The position numbers and the translations under genes were made by a program. Positions 45,464 through 57,385 of a stretch of 64,000 bases of DNA are shown here, piece by piece (position 1 is the first letter of the stretch; every line of letters begins with the position of its first letter). The notes beneath the pieces are model-generated. The model saw only the letters and a program-made list of their open reading frames with translations, was not told the DNA's origin and did no database searches. The stretch is taken from positions 21,002,910 to 21,066,909 of the forward strand of contig OY992839.1 of assembly GCA_963921425.1 (NCBI GenBank). The letters run 5' to 3'. The DNA comes from Dryas octopetala (Eukaryota; Streptophyta; Magnoliopsida; Rosales; Rosaceae).

Positions 45464-46540
45464 TACAAAAAATAGCCCAACCCAAGAGCCACCATCGATT
45501 GTTCTTCCCTTCCCTTCTCCAGTTCTCACCCATGGCAGAGCACCATTCAAGCCCTCTCCTCCACCATTCTTCTTCCTCCCTCTTGAAAAATTCTCAAATG
45601 AGTTGCGCTCCCAAATCCTCAAGTCCTCTGGCCTCCCTCTTCAATTTTCTCTCTTCAATTTTCTATCTTCTCTCTCTTCGATCAATTTTCTCTTTTCTCT
45701 CTCCATTTCACTCTCCTTGCGCCGCTGCCTTCTCCGGCAATTGAGAGGCTGTTCGGCAAGGGTTGGCGACGAGAACACCACCCCCGACTCGGCTCCATCT
45801 CCTCTATCTCTCAATGCCACTTTCTCTCCTCCTAGACTGTCGAAAACGGTGTTTAATTTGACACAAAGCAGGACCGACGGCCTCCGGCGAGCCCACCCCT
45901 TTTTCCAGCGACCTTGCAGCCTCCCAGTACCACCATCTTCTTCCTCTCTGTCTCTTGAGCAAGATGGTGGGCTCCGATCACCCACGGCAACAGAACGACG
46001 AGTTGATGCCGATGGCCTCTTCTCCCTTTTTTCAGCGAATTTGGCTGCCATTTGCCATGAAACAGGTATTGAAATCGATCCTCTCAACTTACTCTAGCTA
46101 TTGGTTCGATTAGATTGGCTCAATTGCGATTTAAAATGAAAAGCCCAGTTTGAAGCTAACGGCCATCACGGCTTTGCTGTGCGTGGTCGCTGGATTGAAC
46201 TTCATTCACCCATTTTCTACCCTTTTTCAATTAGTTTGTGTTTGTGGGTTGAATTTGGTTGATTTTCCTCTGTCCAAGTACTGTCGCCGATGTCGCTGTG
46301 ATTTCTGCCTTTTAGTCCTTGGGTAAAGGTGAGTTGATTTCTAACCTTGTCGGCCTCCCGATCGGAAGGGTGAAGGGGAGGGGCGCCAGCGACTACTGCC
46401 GGCGGTGGGTGGCTTGGGTTGGCTGCTGAGTTTGGTTGAGGGAGGAGGGGAATGCTAGAAGAAGAATGGTTGTGTGGGTGAAGAAAAAGGGAAAAAAAAA
46501 TCTTAATTTTTTGGTAAAGATGCACTAAGGTAGGGATTTT
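45464..46540. other. CT-rich segment between the two MULE ends, no gene recognised
   Basis: A leader-like, CT- and Pro/Ser-codon-rich stretch. Open frames at 45603-46097 (+) and 45641-46087 (-) are low-complexity and not recognised. Composition like a plant 5' UTR plus first exon raises the possibility of a captured host gene fragment, which cannot be settled by eye. Confidence 0.4.
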
Positions 46541-46787
46541 TTTGTTTTATATTTTATTTTTAGTTTTTAATAATAATAAAATATTTTTTATAATTTTATT
46601 ATTATTTTATGTCCATGTGGCACTCTACGTCATGGCTTTTGTGCTAGCATTTAACGGAAAACTAGACGGAATCACTAACGTTGCATGATTTTCGAAAGCT
46701 AGTAGACGAGCTTGAAAGATTTTGTAGATTATGGAGCATCTTGAAAATACCTCTATAGTTTGTAGAGGTAAATTGTAATTGAATAGC

Positions 46788-47298
46788 AAATTACAAATAA
46801 ATTAAGAAATAATTTACAAATTACAAATTAGTCAATATGTAATTTCAGTTCCCAAAATGGAAGTGGTAATATATTTGAATTACATTATAGTCAATTGGCT
46901 CAGCCCAATGTCTTAAACGTTTTAATATTTTTTATGTTAAATTACCATATTGTCTAAACTGTACGTAGTTGGCTATGACTTTGTCTCTGGCAATCTCTCT
47001 CTCTTGATCTCAGCCCTTTAATATTATTTGTGGTTTAGATCTTGCCACATCTACAAACTTTTCTTTTTCCCACAAATAAAATAAAAAATTACAAATTACA
47101 AATAAATCAAGAAATAATTTACAAATTACAAATTAGTCAATATGTAATTTCAGTTCCCCAAAATAGAAATGGTAATATATTTGAATTACATTATAGTCAA
47201 TTGGCCCAGCCCAATGTCTTAAAAGTTATAATATTCCTTATGTTAAATTACCATATTGTCTAAACTGTAGTTGGCTATGACTTTGTCTTTGGCACTCT

Positions 47299-47302
<4 letters not shown>
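46788..47302. repeat. Host tandem duplication of about 290 bp; second copy lacks the MULE
   Basis: Copy 2 (47006-47302) runs without interruption from GATCTCAGCCCTTTAATA, through CACAAATAAAATAAAAAATT, to the CT microsatellite. Copy 1 is split by the MULE island: its left part is 36247-36326 and its right part 46788-47005. The two copies remain closely similar and give the pre-insertion site. Confidence 0.85.

Positions 47303-47353
<51 letters not shown>
47303..47353. repeat. TC microsatellite
   Basis: About 25 TC units at the end of the duplicated host segment. Confidence 0.95.
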
Positions 47354-47357
<4 letters not shown>

Positions 47358-47768
47358 GCTTCTTTCACCTTACTGCCTTCATTGCCGGAAGGCTTCAGAG
47401 TTGCCGTAAGCGACAACAACAATGACGACGATCTTTGTCTCACCTAGTGGAGCATCTCCATGAGCTTCGTTGAGCAGATTGAGCTCCATTTGGTTGCCGA
47501 GAAACCATAGGAAAAGAAAATCAAATGAAAGTTATGGCTCAACTTTTTGTTTTCTCTTCTTATTATTTCTTGAAAAGCAATTGAAATTCTAGATTCAGTA
47601 CTGAGGGCCGGCTTGATCTTCGTCTTCAGTGAGGTTTTAATTTCTTATTTTGGTGTAATTTATAGATTTAGAGCTCAATTTCAATTTCTTTGGTTAGGTT
47701 TCCAATCGATTGCCTTATAGCAAGCAGATTATATATGCCTAAATAGTGACTGTCCTTTCTATATAGTG
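47354..47768. other. Intergenic, no gene recognised
   Basis: About 415 bp with transcript-like composition (GCTTCTTTCACC, CAACAACAATGACGACG) but no extended frame. It may be a relic of a gene leader. Confidence 0.35.
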
Positions 47769-47957
47769 ACTATGCTCTAAATATCAAAGTAAAGAAATTC
47801 AACTAAGTGCGAGTAAACGAGGAGAGTAACTATGACTCTCTTAAGGTAGTCAAATGCCTTGTCATCTATTTAGTGACGCGCATGTAGATTTCCACTATCC
47901 CTGTCTACTATCCAACAAAACCACAACCAAGGGAACGAGCTTGGCATAACCAGCGGA

Positions 47958-47989
<32 letters not shown>

Positions 47990-48427
47990 TGACTTTGTGA
48001 AATGACTTGAAAGGTGTAGTATAAATGGGAGCCGAAAACAGCAAAAGTGAAATACCACTACTTTTAATGTTATTTTACTTATTTTGTGAATCGGAGGCGG
48101 GACACTACCCGTCTTTTTGGACCCAAGGCCCACCTCGATGGGCCGATTCGGGCGGAAGACATTGTCAGGTAGGGAGTTTGGCTGGGGTGGCACATCTGTT
48201 AAAAGATAACGCAGGTGTCCTAAGTTGAGCTCAATGAGAACAGAAATCTCGTGTGGAACAAAAGGGTAAAAGCTTGTTTTATTCTGATTTCCAGTATGAA
48301 TACGAACTGTGAAAGCGTGGCCTATTGATCCTTTAGACCTTCAGAATTTGAATCTAAAGGTGTCAAAAGAGTTACCACAAGGATAACTGGCTTGTGGCAG
48401 CCACGCGTTCATAGCGACGTTGGTTTT
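47769..48427 (+). pseudogene. Nuclear 25S/26S rRNA fragment, decayed
   Basis: Recognised rRNA blocks in order: GTAACTATGACTCTCTTAAGG (seen as AACTATGACTCTCTTAAGG, about 47827), GTGACGCGCATG, AAGAAGACCCTGTTGAGC, TAGTATAAATGGGAGCCG, CTTTTTGGACCCAAGGCC, AAAAGATAACGCAGGTGTCC, ACAGAAATCTCGTGTGGAAC, GGATAACTGGCTTGTGGCAG, ending at TTCATAGCGACGTTG. This is the highly conserved 3' domain, including the peptidyl-transferase region. Most differences from functional plant 25S are C-to-T or G-to-A, and there is a short deletion near 47890. It is therefore an inserted, silenced copy, not part of a working rDNA unit. Confidence 0.92.
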
Positions 48428-50132
48428 GTTGTTTTCGTACACTGTCAGACAGTCATTGTTTTAGTTTTCTATACAGTCATGACTTGTTGTTAATGTTTTG
48501 AAGGTTTTTTTTTTTTATTTTTTTTTATTTTTAAGTTTTGGACACTGTGATGTAGTCATTGATTTAAAAAAAATGAGTTTATAATTGTGACTGTGACAAT
48601 GTCTGAATTTATGTAGTATGTGAAATGAGTTTATAATTGTGACTGTCTGATAGTGTTTAAATTTATGTAGTGTGTGGTTTGTAAAATTAAAAAACAAAAT
48701 GGTGAATACATTTTAATATGTGTCTTGCAGTCATGAGAGACAAAAGAGGCTTATAAAAAAATATTACAATGTATACTAAATGCCTAAATAGTGATTGTCC
48801 TTTCAATATGTGTCATGCAGCCATGATAGATAAAAGAAGCACAATAGAAAAAAAAAATATTGCAACATACAATGAGATTCACATAAAAAAAAAAATGTTG
48901 CAATGTATGAAGATAAAAGATGGACGAACAAGCACACTAATAATGGTGTTTTTTAAAAAATTTTATTACATTTTGACATTTGTCAACATAGGGGTGGATT
49001 TTGACTTATTTGGAATTTTGATAAATTCCACACTAACGTTAGCAACATAGGAAGCAGTAGCTGTCATATTGTTGCCACTTTTTGTACAATTTGTTTTACT
49101 TAGAATTTGAAATGAATACCAAGTTGTAACCCACAAGTATACGGATTGTTGGGTGGAGTGATATCGTATAAGTATGAGGTCAATTTCACAAGTAATGGAA
49201 TTGATGAGGCACACACTTACTTGATCAACATTTATTGAAAGCAGTAAAAGATGGGGGGGTTGCGAAGTGAAACTAACCTTGTTGCCACTTTTATGCACAT
49301 ACGTGCATAAAAATAGCCTTCCTTCTCTCTTTCTCCCTTCTCCTCTCTCTATTCTCTGAGAATTCTGAATTCTGAATTGGTGTCCAAATGAGAGGGTGAG
49401 AGGCTATATTTATAAGAGCATAGGGGAATTCTTAGTAAAGCTAGGAAACTTGGAGCACAAGTAGGATGGGCGGCAAGGAATGCTTGTCGTGCAAGCAAGC
49501 TTGATTGGGCAGCAAGGCTTCCTTATGTGACAAGGAATCCTCCTTGGGCGGCAAGGCAAGGCCTTGGCTTGTGGTGCATTCTGGCTGTCCCTTGGTGGGC
49601 TTGCGTGTAGGCCTTAGGGCGGCTTGGTGTGGGCTTTGTGCTCAGCCCCTTGTGGTGGCGCCTCTTTGTGATGGGCTGCACCCTTGTGTGGCCTTGTGGG
49701 GCTCTAGGCAGCGGCATGAGCTTTGTACTTGGCTCATGTTGGTGTCTAGGCCCAATCTCATTTATTTCTCTGTCCACAGTCCATTTCCTCTCTAATTTGG
49801 ACATATTTAGCTCAATCTCTCTTTTTTACTTCTTAAACCTATAAAACAGAAAAACGAACAAAAACCTACTAAAGTTTCGATTTCCTGCAAGCTAAATTAG
49901 GGAGTTAGTGTATAAAAGGATGATGAAATTTATGTCCATCACATATCTGCCTTTTCTTATGTCCAATTTTGTAATCTTTATAATTTCATTTATTTCATTT
50001 TGATCAATGGTTACTATTATGGTATTTTAGAATAGTTTATTGACTAATGTGTAATTTAGAAATTTTTTATTGATTTATTTGTAATTAATCTTATAAAAAA
50101 CTTTAAAAAATAGAAAAACAAACCATAAGCCC
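48428..50132. other. Intergenic with small repeats, no gene recognised
   Basis: 48570-48680 holds two copies of a 65-bp unit around ATAATTGTGACTGTC. 48715-48870 holds two diverged copies of an 85-90-bp unit around AATATGTGTC(T/A)TGCAG. The motif GCCTAAATAGTGA(C/T)TGTCCTTT occurs at about 47737 and 48781, on either side of the rRNA fragment. 49100-49440 has LTR-like non-coding features (CCACAAGTATACGG) and 49440-49700 repeats GGCAAGG words. No coding gene was identified. Confidence 0.5.
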
Positions 50133-50140
50133 AGCTCACC

Positions 50141-50950
50141 CAAGGTGTTAAATTTCGAAATTTTCGGCGAAATTTCGCCGAAAATTTCGATTTTTTAGGG
50201 TATGGAAATTTTAACACTATATTACAAATATTTCGAAAAATTTCGCCGAAATTTCGAAATTTCCCGAAATTCTCGAAATTTCGGCGAAATTTTCGACTGA
50301 GACAGGAGGCAGCGACCAGTGGAAGAGACGGGAGAAAAAGGAGAGCCGGCCTTGTCGCCTGTCGTCGCCGGGGAGAGGAGATCGGCGCGGAGAGAAGAGA
50401 GGGAGGAGAGAGAAGAGATTAGATGAGTTAGAGGGAGAGAGAAAGAAAAGGTAACTGAAATAATGGAAATGGAGAGAGAAGGTGGCCACTGGATGAAGAC
50501 TTACGGGGAGAATGGCCACTGGAAGAAGACTTACAGGGAGAGTAGCCACTGGATGAAGGCTTACAGGGAGAAAAGGAAGGAAATAGGAAAGGAAAAGGAA
50601 GAGCCTGATGAGTACTTGGGTACTGTGGACGGGCCACAAAGAAAGAGACCAATTTGATTTAATTTGATTTAACAAAAGCAAGAGAAAGAGAGTGACGAGA
50701 TACTGACTGCCTTCTTACCAATTTGATTTAACAATACAGTCACGCAAACCAACGACTCTCATTGCTCGGGGCCCCACCTATGTTTCTTTCATTCTTTTTA
50801 CACTTACTTTATTTCCTCAACATAAAATGTGGCCATTTTAGGGAGTTGATATTTCTGGAAGGAGATGGGAAAAGAAGGAAAGAAAGAAAAAAAAAAAAGG
50901 AAAAGAAGGAAAAAAAGAAAAAAGAAAGGAAAAGAAAAAAAGAAAAGAAA

Positions 50951-50982
<32 letters not shown>

Positions 50983-51632
50983 GAAAAAAGAAAATAAAAG
51001 AAAAGGAGAGAAAAAAAAAAAAAAAGATTTAGGATTGATTGGGGTTTAGGGCATTTTGGCAATTGGAAAGAAAAAAAAATGTTTGGAGTTTCGTTTGGCC
51101 GTTTTGGGGTTTTGTTTAGTTGTTTTTAAATCTAATATATTTTTATATAAAAAAATAATTTAAAATATCCTAAAAGGCCTAAACTCTAATATCATATATT
51201 ATATTCTAATTTTCTAAACAATATAGAGTATACATTATAAAATATATAGGGTTTAGTGTATAAATTATAGAGTATAAAATTAGGCTATATAGAGTTTAAT
51301 ATTAGGATTTAGTGTATAGATTATAAAGTATAAAGAATATACTAATTTCATTTATTCATTATACTAATTTTATTTAACAGTATTTGCCTCCAGCGCGCAT
51401 TATATTCATCACATATCACATGAAACCTACCATATAATTTGGTTTTTTTCAATGTTTTTTATCAATGTAGTAGATAATATGTTAAATAAACATATTGTGA
51501 AGTTTCATTCAAAATTTCCGTATTTTGATAATAATTTCCATCGTTTCCGTCGAATTTTTGTCGAAATTTCCGTCGAAATTTCCATCGAAATTTCCATCGA
51601 AATTTCCTCGAAACCCGAAATTTTATTCCTTG
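50141..51632. mobile_element. hAT-like element with AATTTCG-rich ends, copy 2, perfect 8-bp target repeat
   Basis: Exact AGCTCACC repeats (50133-50140 and 51633-51640). The ends are CAAGGTGTTAAATTTCG and, inverted, CAAGGAATAAAATTTCGGG, each followed by stacked GAAATTTCG words. 51040-51630 matches 22925-23450 in opposite orientation. The interior has a GA-rich block with a repeated GGCCACTGG(A)TGAAG-type 36-bp unit (50480-50570) and an A/G-only stretch (50870-51030). No transposase is present. Confidence 0.88.
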
Positions 51633-51640
51633 AGCTCACC

Positions 51641-53689
51641 ACAATATTAAATTGTTTCTCCAATTCCAGAGAACCATTGCATATTTACATGTACTTTGAT
51701 GGAAGATCATCATAACCATGGGAGGAGGTGATGAGGTGGCGTGGGTCGAGTTCGGTGGGTAGTGGGCTTATGCTTTTTGTGTTTTTTTTTATCTTTTCAA
51801 TTTTTTTAACATTATTTCTGAGAAAAAGAAAAGTAGTGTTAGAGTTTATGCAACTCTTAGTGAGTTGGACACTCTCTTGCAATCAAGATGGAGCTAAAGG
51901 ATTTGTATTATGAGATGACCCTTTGAATATGACTTGAGAATCTTGCAAGGTGGTGATCGTTAGAGAAGGTCATTAGATTGGAAATTTGGAATCAATGAAT
52001 CATGTATATGTAATTCCAAATCTGCAAAGGTAGTCGTCCGTTAGTAAAAATAAGAGGAATACAGTTCTTATTTGAAATATCCTTTTGTAAAATAACAATT
52101 AATTACCCAAGAGAAAAAATAAAAATGATTTTGTACTCTATCCACCCACCTCTCTACACTCACCTAAAATCACTAGCCCTAAATTTTTTATCTCCCACAC
52201 TCTAAATATAGCATTCAATCCCTATATTATATTGTTTTTGAGAAATGGGCAAGGAAGATAACATTGGAGATGGCTTTCCTAGTGAAAATGTAAAACAAAA
52301 TATAAAAAGTAATTTTTCATCACTTTTTACGCAATATGTTTTTGTAGGGGGCACAAATCTTATTTAGCCAACTAGGGTCAAAAACTGATGAAATGTTCCA
52401 CTTTAAAAACAGAACAATTTTGGCACATATTCTATTATTTAGTTGGAACACCCAAAAAATGACCCACACTTATGTAGAATAACCATGAAATAATTATACC
52501 TTGTGATGAATGGATGTAAATTTTAGTGAGAGAATAAGGTTAAGAATTATGAGAGGAACAAATTAAATATAGAAGAAGAAAAGGGTCGGATGATAATCTT
52601 GGGGTAAGAAGAGTGTTTCATTAGTAAAGTGGTTGAATTGGTACATTATCGTTACTTAAGGATAATGGGCAGCGGGAAATGATAATGGGATGATTATTAT
52701 TTTAAAAACTGAGTATTTATATTTTCACCTCCTTATCCTATTTTTCTCATCCACTTTTTAATAAAAATGATAATGACAAGTTTATGCTTAAGATGATTTC
52801 TAAGGAATTAAGTAAAAAGAAAAAAAAAAAAATTCCTACTCTACCCACCCACCTCCTTACAATGACCTAAATTTCATAAATCCCAGAATCATCTTTCTCT
52901 TCATTTCTCATATCATCAATCCTTTTATTACACTGTTCTTGGATGATGAACAATTAAATCGTCATCTTTCTCTCCATTTCTCATTTCATCAATCCTTTTA
53001 TTACATTGTTCTTGGATGATGAACAATTAAATGGATGATGGAGAGAACTCTCCTAGTTAAAAGATAAGCGGAAAAAAATTCATTTTTTATGATATTTATA
53101 AATTTTTTTGGGTAGGAGGTAAATCTTGTTCCACTAACCATGGTGGAACACCCCAGGGCTGAAGAAAAAAAAAAAAAAAAAAACCCATGGTGGAACACCC
53201 ATGAGATGTTCCACTTGCACAACCAAATATATAATTAATGTTGAGTTGTTCCACTCTTCAGGTGGAACAATTACAAATTAAATCCCAAAATTTAATACTC
53301 AATTTCTAAATAAAAAAGAAAATAATATAGAATGAATTAAAGGTTCATTGATTTTAATTACTAAATTTCAATAACTTTTTAGTTTAGATACCAAAATTAA
53401 ATAGCATTTTAGATTAGATACTAGTTGAATAGTCAAATCTAACAGTTCTATATTTACTTGCTATGCCATTGTAAAAAGTACAAATCTACCCTTCCCTCAT
53501 CAGCAACATGACTGACCTTCGGCCACCATCGTCCGGCCAACCTCCGGCCACCGTCTTCCTGTCATCCCTCCGGCCACTGTCCTTCGGCAACCTTCCCCCA
53601 CCATCTTCCAACCGTCCTCCGATCACCTTCTTTCGGCCATCCGACCAAGCTATACTCATTACACAAAAAAGATAAATTAACATTTAACA
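51641..53689. other. Intergenic, AT-rich, with small tandem repeats
   Basis: No gene recognised. A 73-bp unit is duplicated in tandem at 52891-52963 and 52964-53035. 53510-53645 is a low-complexity stretch of CCGGCCACC-like words. Motifs GTTCCAC / GTGGAAC recur between 52380 and 53270. Confidence 0.55.
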
Positions 53690-53760
53690 TGAAGGGGATT
53701 CGAACCCCTCTCATTCAAGAGGAATGCAACATCTCCCATCACTATACTAAGTCAACTATT
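53688..53760 (-). other. tRNA-derived (SINE-like) relic with pol III box motifs
   Basis: On the minus strand an A-box-like TAGTATAGTGATGGG is followed about 30 bp later by a perfect B box GGTTCGAATCC within a 5-bp stem AGGGG...CCCCT. The acceptor and anticodon stems do not fold into a proper tRNA, so this is not a tRNA gene. A tRNA-headed SINE or a decayed tRNA is likely. Confidence 0.4.
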
Positions 53761-55137
53761 ATGTAAAATTATTGCTTTAAGTCTAATTTATACTATATTG
53801 TCATATATATTTTTTTAAAAATAATTAATCCAATTAGTCACAATTAAATCTAAAGTTGTGACTATCACAATCAAGTTATGACTGTCTTTAGATTTAGTTG
53901 TGATTGATTTGAAGATATGACTCTCACAATTAAATCTAAGTGTGACTCTCAGGGCCCAAAAAAAAATCCCTAAACTCTAACATGAAAACTAAAAGCAATG
54001 CACCTAAAGCACCCCCAAAATTCATATAGCAACCAATTAACAAAATTTGAAGTTGTAAATGATATTCATAAAAAGATAATTTTAACATAAAACACCTAGA
54101 TGTTTAACATAAAAGCTAACATAAAAAGAAAATTTGCATTAAACATATACCCTCTTAAGGAGGAAATTAAACCTGTGACTATCAAGCATAAATAATTTGA
54201 AATTCATTTATATATTTGCTTCCATCTAGAAGATACCATCTTAAATCTAAGTTGTGATTGTCATAATTTAATTGTGATGTGAGACATGCATTTGCCTACC
54301 AATTCATACATAAAGGATTCAAAAAGAAAAAGAAATAAAAAAATCTAACGGATTAATACACCACACCTAAAAATAATAAAAAATTAACCGTGACAGTCAC
54401 AACTGCATTTGAAGTTGTGACTGTCCTATAGTCATAACTAAATCTAAAGTGTGACTGATATGGAAAGCTATAAGTTTAGACTCCCAAAAGATAGACCCTA
54501 AAGTCCAACAAGAAAACTATAGACAGTACACTTAATCCATCCCCAAAACTCATATAACAACCAATTAACAAAATCTGAAATTGTGGCCAATATCAAACTA
54601 GTTATGAACTTCAAGCCTAAATGAAGAATGCTGTGACTGTAAAGATTGTAAGTGCCATTTCCAAATTTAACAGCACGTGAGAACTCAAGAGGCATTGGCT
54701 TACTTGAAACAAATGTCATCGTAAATAAAATTGCACCAAACATTCTCAAAATGAAAAAAAGTTTCCAACTACATGAACCAATTAATATTAGGTAAGAAGC
54801 TGTGACTGAGCTCCAAAATTTCATGAATAGAAGCTATGATTGAGCTCCACAATTTCAAAATAATTAAAACTCTAATGCAGAAACCACAATAACGGAACAA
54901 TCACATACATAATGAGAAATAAAAATCAAATCAAATACAAAACAAGAAAAAGCAAAAACAGAGTCGAGCCTAAACTCCAAAATTAAACAATATACAAAAC
55001 TTGAAGCACGAAGATTAGTGTTACTGAACTTGAGCACGAAGTGCTCCGCCGACGCTATTTGTTCTTCACTGTTGTTAGGCTAGGCTCCTCCGGCGGCATT
55101 GAGGTTTGACGCAATTGGACCTCTAAATGGTGCGCTC

Positions 55138-55193
<56 letters not shown>

Positions 55194-56626
55194 GTCTTGG
55201 AGTATTGTTTGGATAATGAAAAAATTTGCAGGAATTGGAAAATAAACTATAATTGGCTAAGAAATTCAAAGAAACATAAGCATATATATTACCATAAATT
55301 GAAAGAATTGTTGAGAAACTAGACAAAATTGATGCAGATTGCCAAGAAATTGAAGCAAATCGTCAAGATGATCGTTTTGTTTGCGTCATTTGGGTTTAGG
55401 GATTCGTTTGTTTCCACGCTCAAATATGATTAGCAGCTGAAATGAAGGCATATATGGGCCAAGGTTAAAAAAGGAAAATAAAGAAGCCCAAAAGAAACAG
55501 GTCAAGCTGAAAATAGTTTTGGTACCTAATCTAAAAGGTTTTATGAAAGTTAGTAGCTCATCTAAAAAACTATGGGGTCTTACTGCTTTTCATAAAGATT
55601 ATTAGAATTAGGTATTTAATCCTAATTTTCTAATGAATTAATGATATAACTTATATATATATAAAAGTACAATATAGAATAATCATAACTTTTATTAAGT
55701 AAATTAGCAAAAAATCACAAAAAATTTTAAGTATCACTCATAAACCTATGTAAAATATCTATTTATTTTTAAGCCACAATGAGTGGTTTAAAACTAAATT
55801 TTTTTCCTAACGCCGTATGTAACCTTCACAGAGTTACACTTTATTTTATTACGATGCAATATGTAAAGAGTTACATTTTATTTTGTTATGATGCATTATG
55901 TAAGGTTTATGGTGATGAAGAATTAAATGGATGTTGAATAATTAAATATTTTAAGGTTTAAGCATTTAGAGTTTATGTTTTATGACTTCATATTGGAGAT
56001 TTTAGGGTTGTAGCCCTAAATTTTAAAGACTATACCATAAACTATAAACTCTCAAAAGAATTTTTTTAAAATTAAACTAAAACTTGGGTATTCTTGAGTT
56101 TGAATAATATTGAATGCTACATACTTGATTTTTCTTGAATTGTGGCTTTAGAAATATTTTTTGTGGCTTAAAAATAAATAGATTAGAAGTCTGGGTTTAT
56201 AACTAAAAAAAATTGTATGTTGTGGCTTATTAATGAAGAACTTTTTGTTTTTGTCAACTAATGAACTAATCCAAATTACAAAAAATACCAAGCATAACAT
56301 AGATAAAACATCTTAAAATACCGTTAAAACTTATGATTAACACATTATATAATAAATTCCTAAATATTAATAAAAAAATAAATCAAATAAATAAATAATA
56401 GCATAAATTTTGCAAAACATAATGAAAACAAATTTCATATAGATAACATGTCGTTATTGAGTTTCATGAAAAACCACTGACCCAACTCATTAATTTTGTG
56501 TTATTATCATGTGAACCTGTTATGGACCCGACCTGATAAGGTTTGACCTATATGAGCATTCAAATGCTCGTGTAATTGTTGATCAATTATACCCTTATCT
56601 TAAAGTAATTTTGTGGTGTTATTAAT
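53761..56626. other. Intergenic, with GTTGTGACTGTC repeats and a GA microsatellite
   Basis: No gene recognised. The words TTGTGACTGTC, GTGACTATCACAAT and AAATCTAA recur in both orientations at 53830-53950, 54230-54280 and 54385-54450. A (GA)n run of about 50 bp lies at 55140-55191. A 28-bp inverted pair at about 55760 and 56160 (TATTTATTTTTAAGCCACAA) may bound an old MITE, but target repeats were not found. Confidence 0.5.
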
Positions 56627-56635
56627 TAAAAATAA

Positions 56636-57376
56636 GACATAAATTCAATTTAGACACATAACTATATATGCTATTTCAACGGAGTCCACGAATTTTCAAA
56701 TATTTCAAATATACACCTGATTTATTATGTAAATTGAAAAATGAAATTCCGTCCATCAATTTATTGAGAGATCAGTTAAATGTCAGCTTGGCTTTTGCTA
56801 ACGGGGATTAATTGGCGACGTGACACCAACTCAACATACATTTCCCGCCAAATGAGCAACACATGTCCACTTGACACGGGCCCACACACCCATCATCTCT
56901 TTCTCGCTCATCGAACGCTCTCCTGACCATTTAGTCTCCAAAAAATATCACGTTTCCCCCAAATTCGAATATAAAGCTCTCACTTGTGTTCAACGAGCGA
57001 GAAAAAGATGATGACTTTGTGGACCCGTGTCAAGGGTTAGGTGGACCTGTGTCGCTCATTTGGCGGGAAATGAGCGACACGGGTCCACCTAACCCTTGGC
57101 ACGGGCCTACAAACTCTTACTCTCTTTATTATTATTAAATTGTGGGCTCGTGTCGCTCATTTGGCGGGAAATGTTTGCTGAGATAACGCCACGTCGTCAA
57201 GTAATCCTGGTCAGCAAAAGCCAAGCTGTCATTTAACTGATCTCTCAACGAATCAATGGACAGAAATTCATTTTTCAATTTAAATAATAGATCGGGTGTA
57301 TATTTGAAATATTTTAAAGTTCATGGACCTCGTTGAAATAGCTTATATAGTTATGTGTCTAAATTGAATTTATACC
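56636..57376. mobile_element. Mutator-like foldback element, 741 bp, 9-bp target repeat
   Basis: Exact TAAAAATAA repeats (56627-56635 and 57377-57385). The ends GACATAAATTCAATTTAGAC and, inverted, GGTATAAATTCAATTTAGAC continue into inverted arms of roughly 250 bp. The centre repeats CTCATTTGGCGGGAAATG in both orientations, including a near-perfect palindrome at about 57045-57095. No coding capacity. Confidence 0.88.
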
Positions 57377-57385
57377 TAAAAATAA

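Larger units (their letters stand above)
36327..46787. mobile_element. Composite Mutator-like element island bounded by inverted repeats
   Basis: The left terminal repeat (about 36327-36545) and right repeat (about 46540-46787) align in inverted orientation. They share ACTATAGGAG / ACTATAGAGG, TATTTTCAAGATGCTCC, AAAATCATGCAACG and a long AT-rich tail. The outer bases are GGATTAATTA and, inverted, GCTATTCAATT. A clean 9-bp target repeat is not preserved, but an uninterrupted paralogue of the insertion site exists at 47.0-47.3 kb. Inside are a decayed PMD gene (+), an inserted hAT, a decayed FAR1/MULE/OTU gene (-), two palindrome arrays and a 1-kb CT-rich segment (45464-46540). A second MULE-type end at 45463 suggests two nested elements. 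Confidence 0.75.

Noticed and set aside
45603-46097. Ser/Pro/Leu-rich frame of 164 codons in the MULE island
   Set aside because: Low-complexity CT-rich translation with an equally long frame on the other strand. No domain was seen, so it was recorded only as a possible captured fragment.
49505-49844. Overlapping frames of about 90 codons on both strands near 49.5-49.8 kb
   Set aside because: They arise from repeated GGCAAGG and GGCTTG words in non-coding sequence, with no recognisable protein similarity.
50762-51062. Lys-rich (+) and Phe-rich (-) frames
   Set aside because: An A/G-only tract within hAT copy 2, low complexity on both strands.
53688-53760. A tRNA gene on the minus strand
   Set aside because: The B box and T stem are good, but the acceptor and anticodon stems do not pair, so it was listed only as a tRNA-derived relic.
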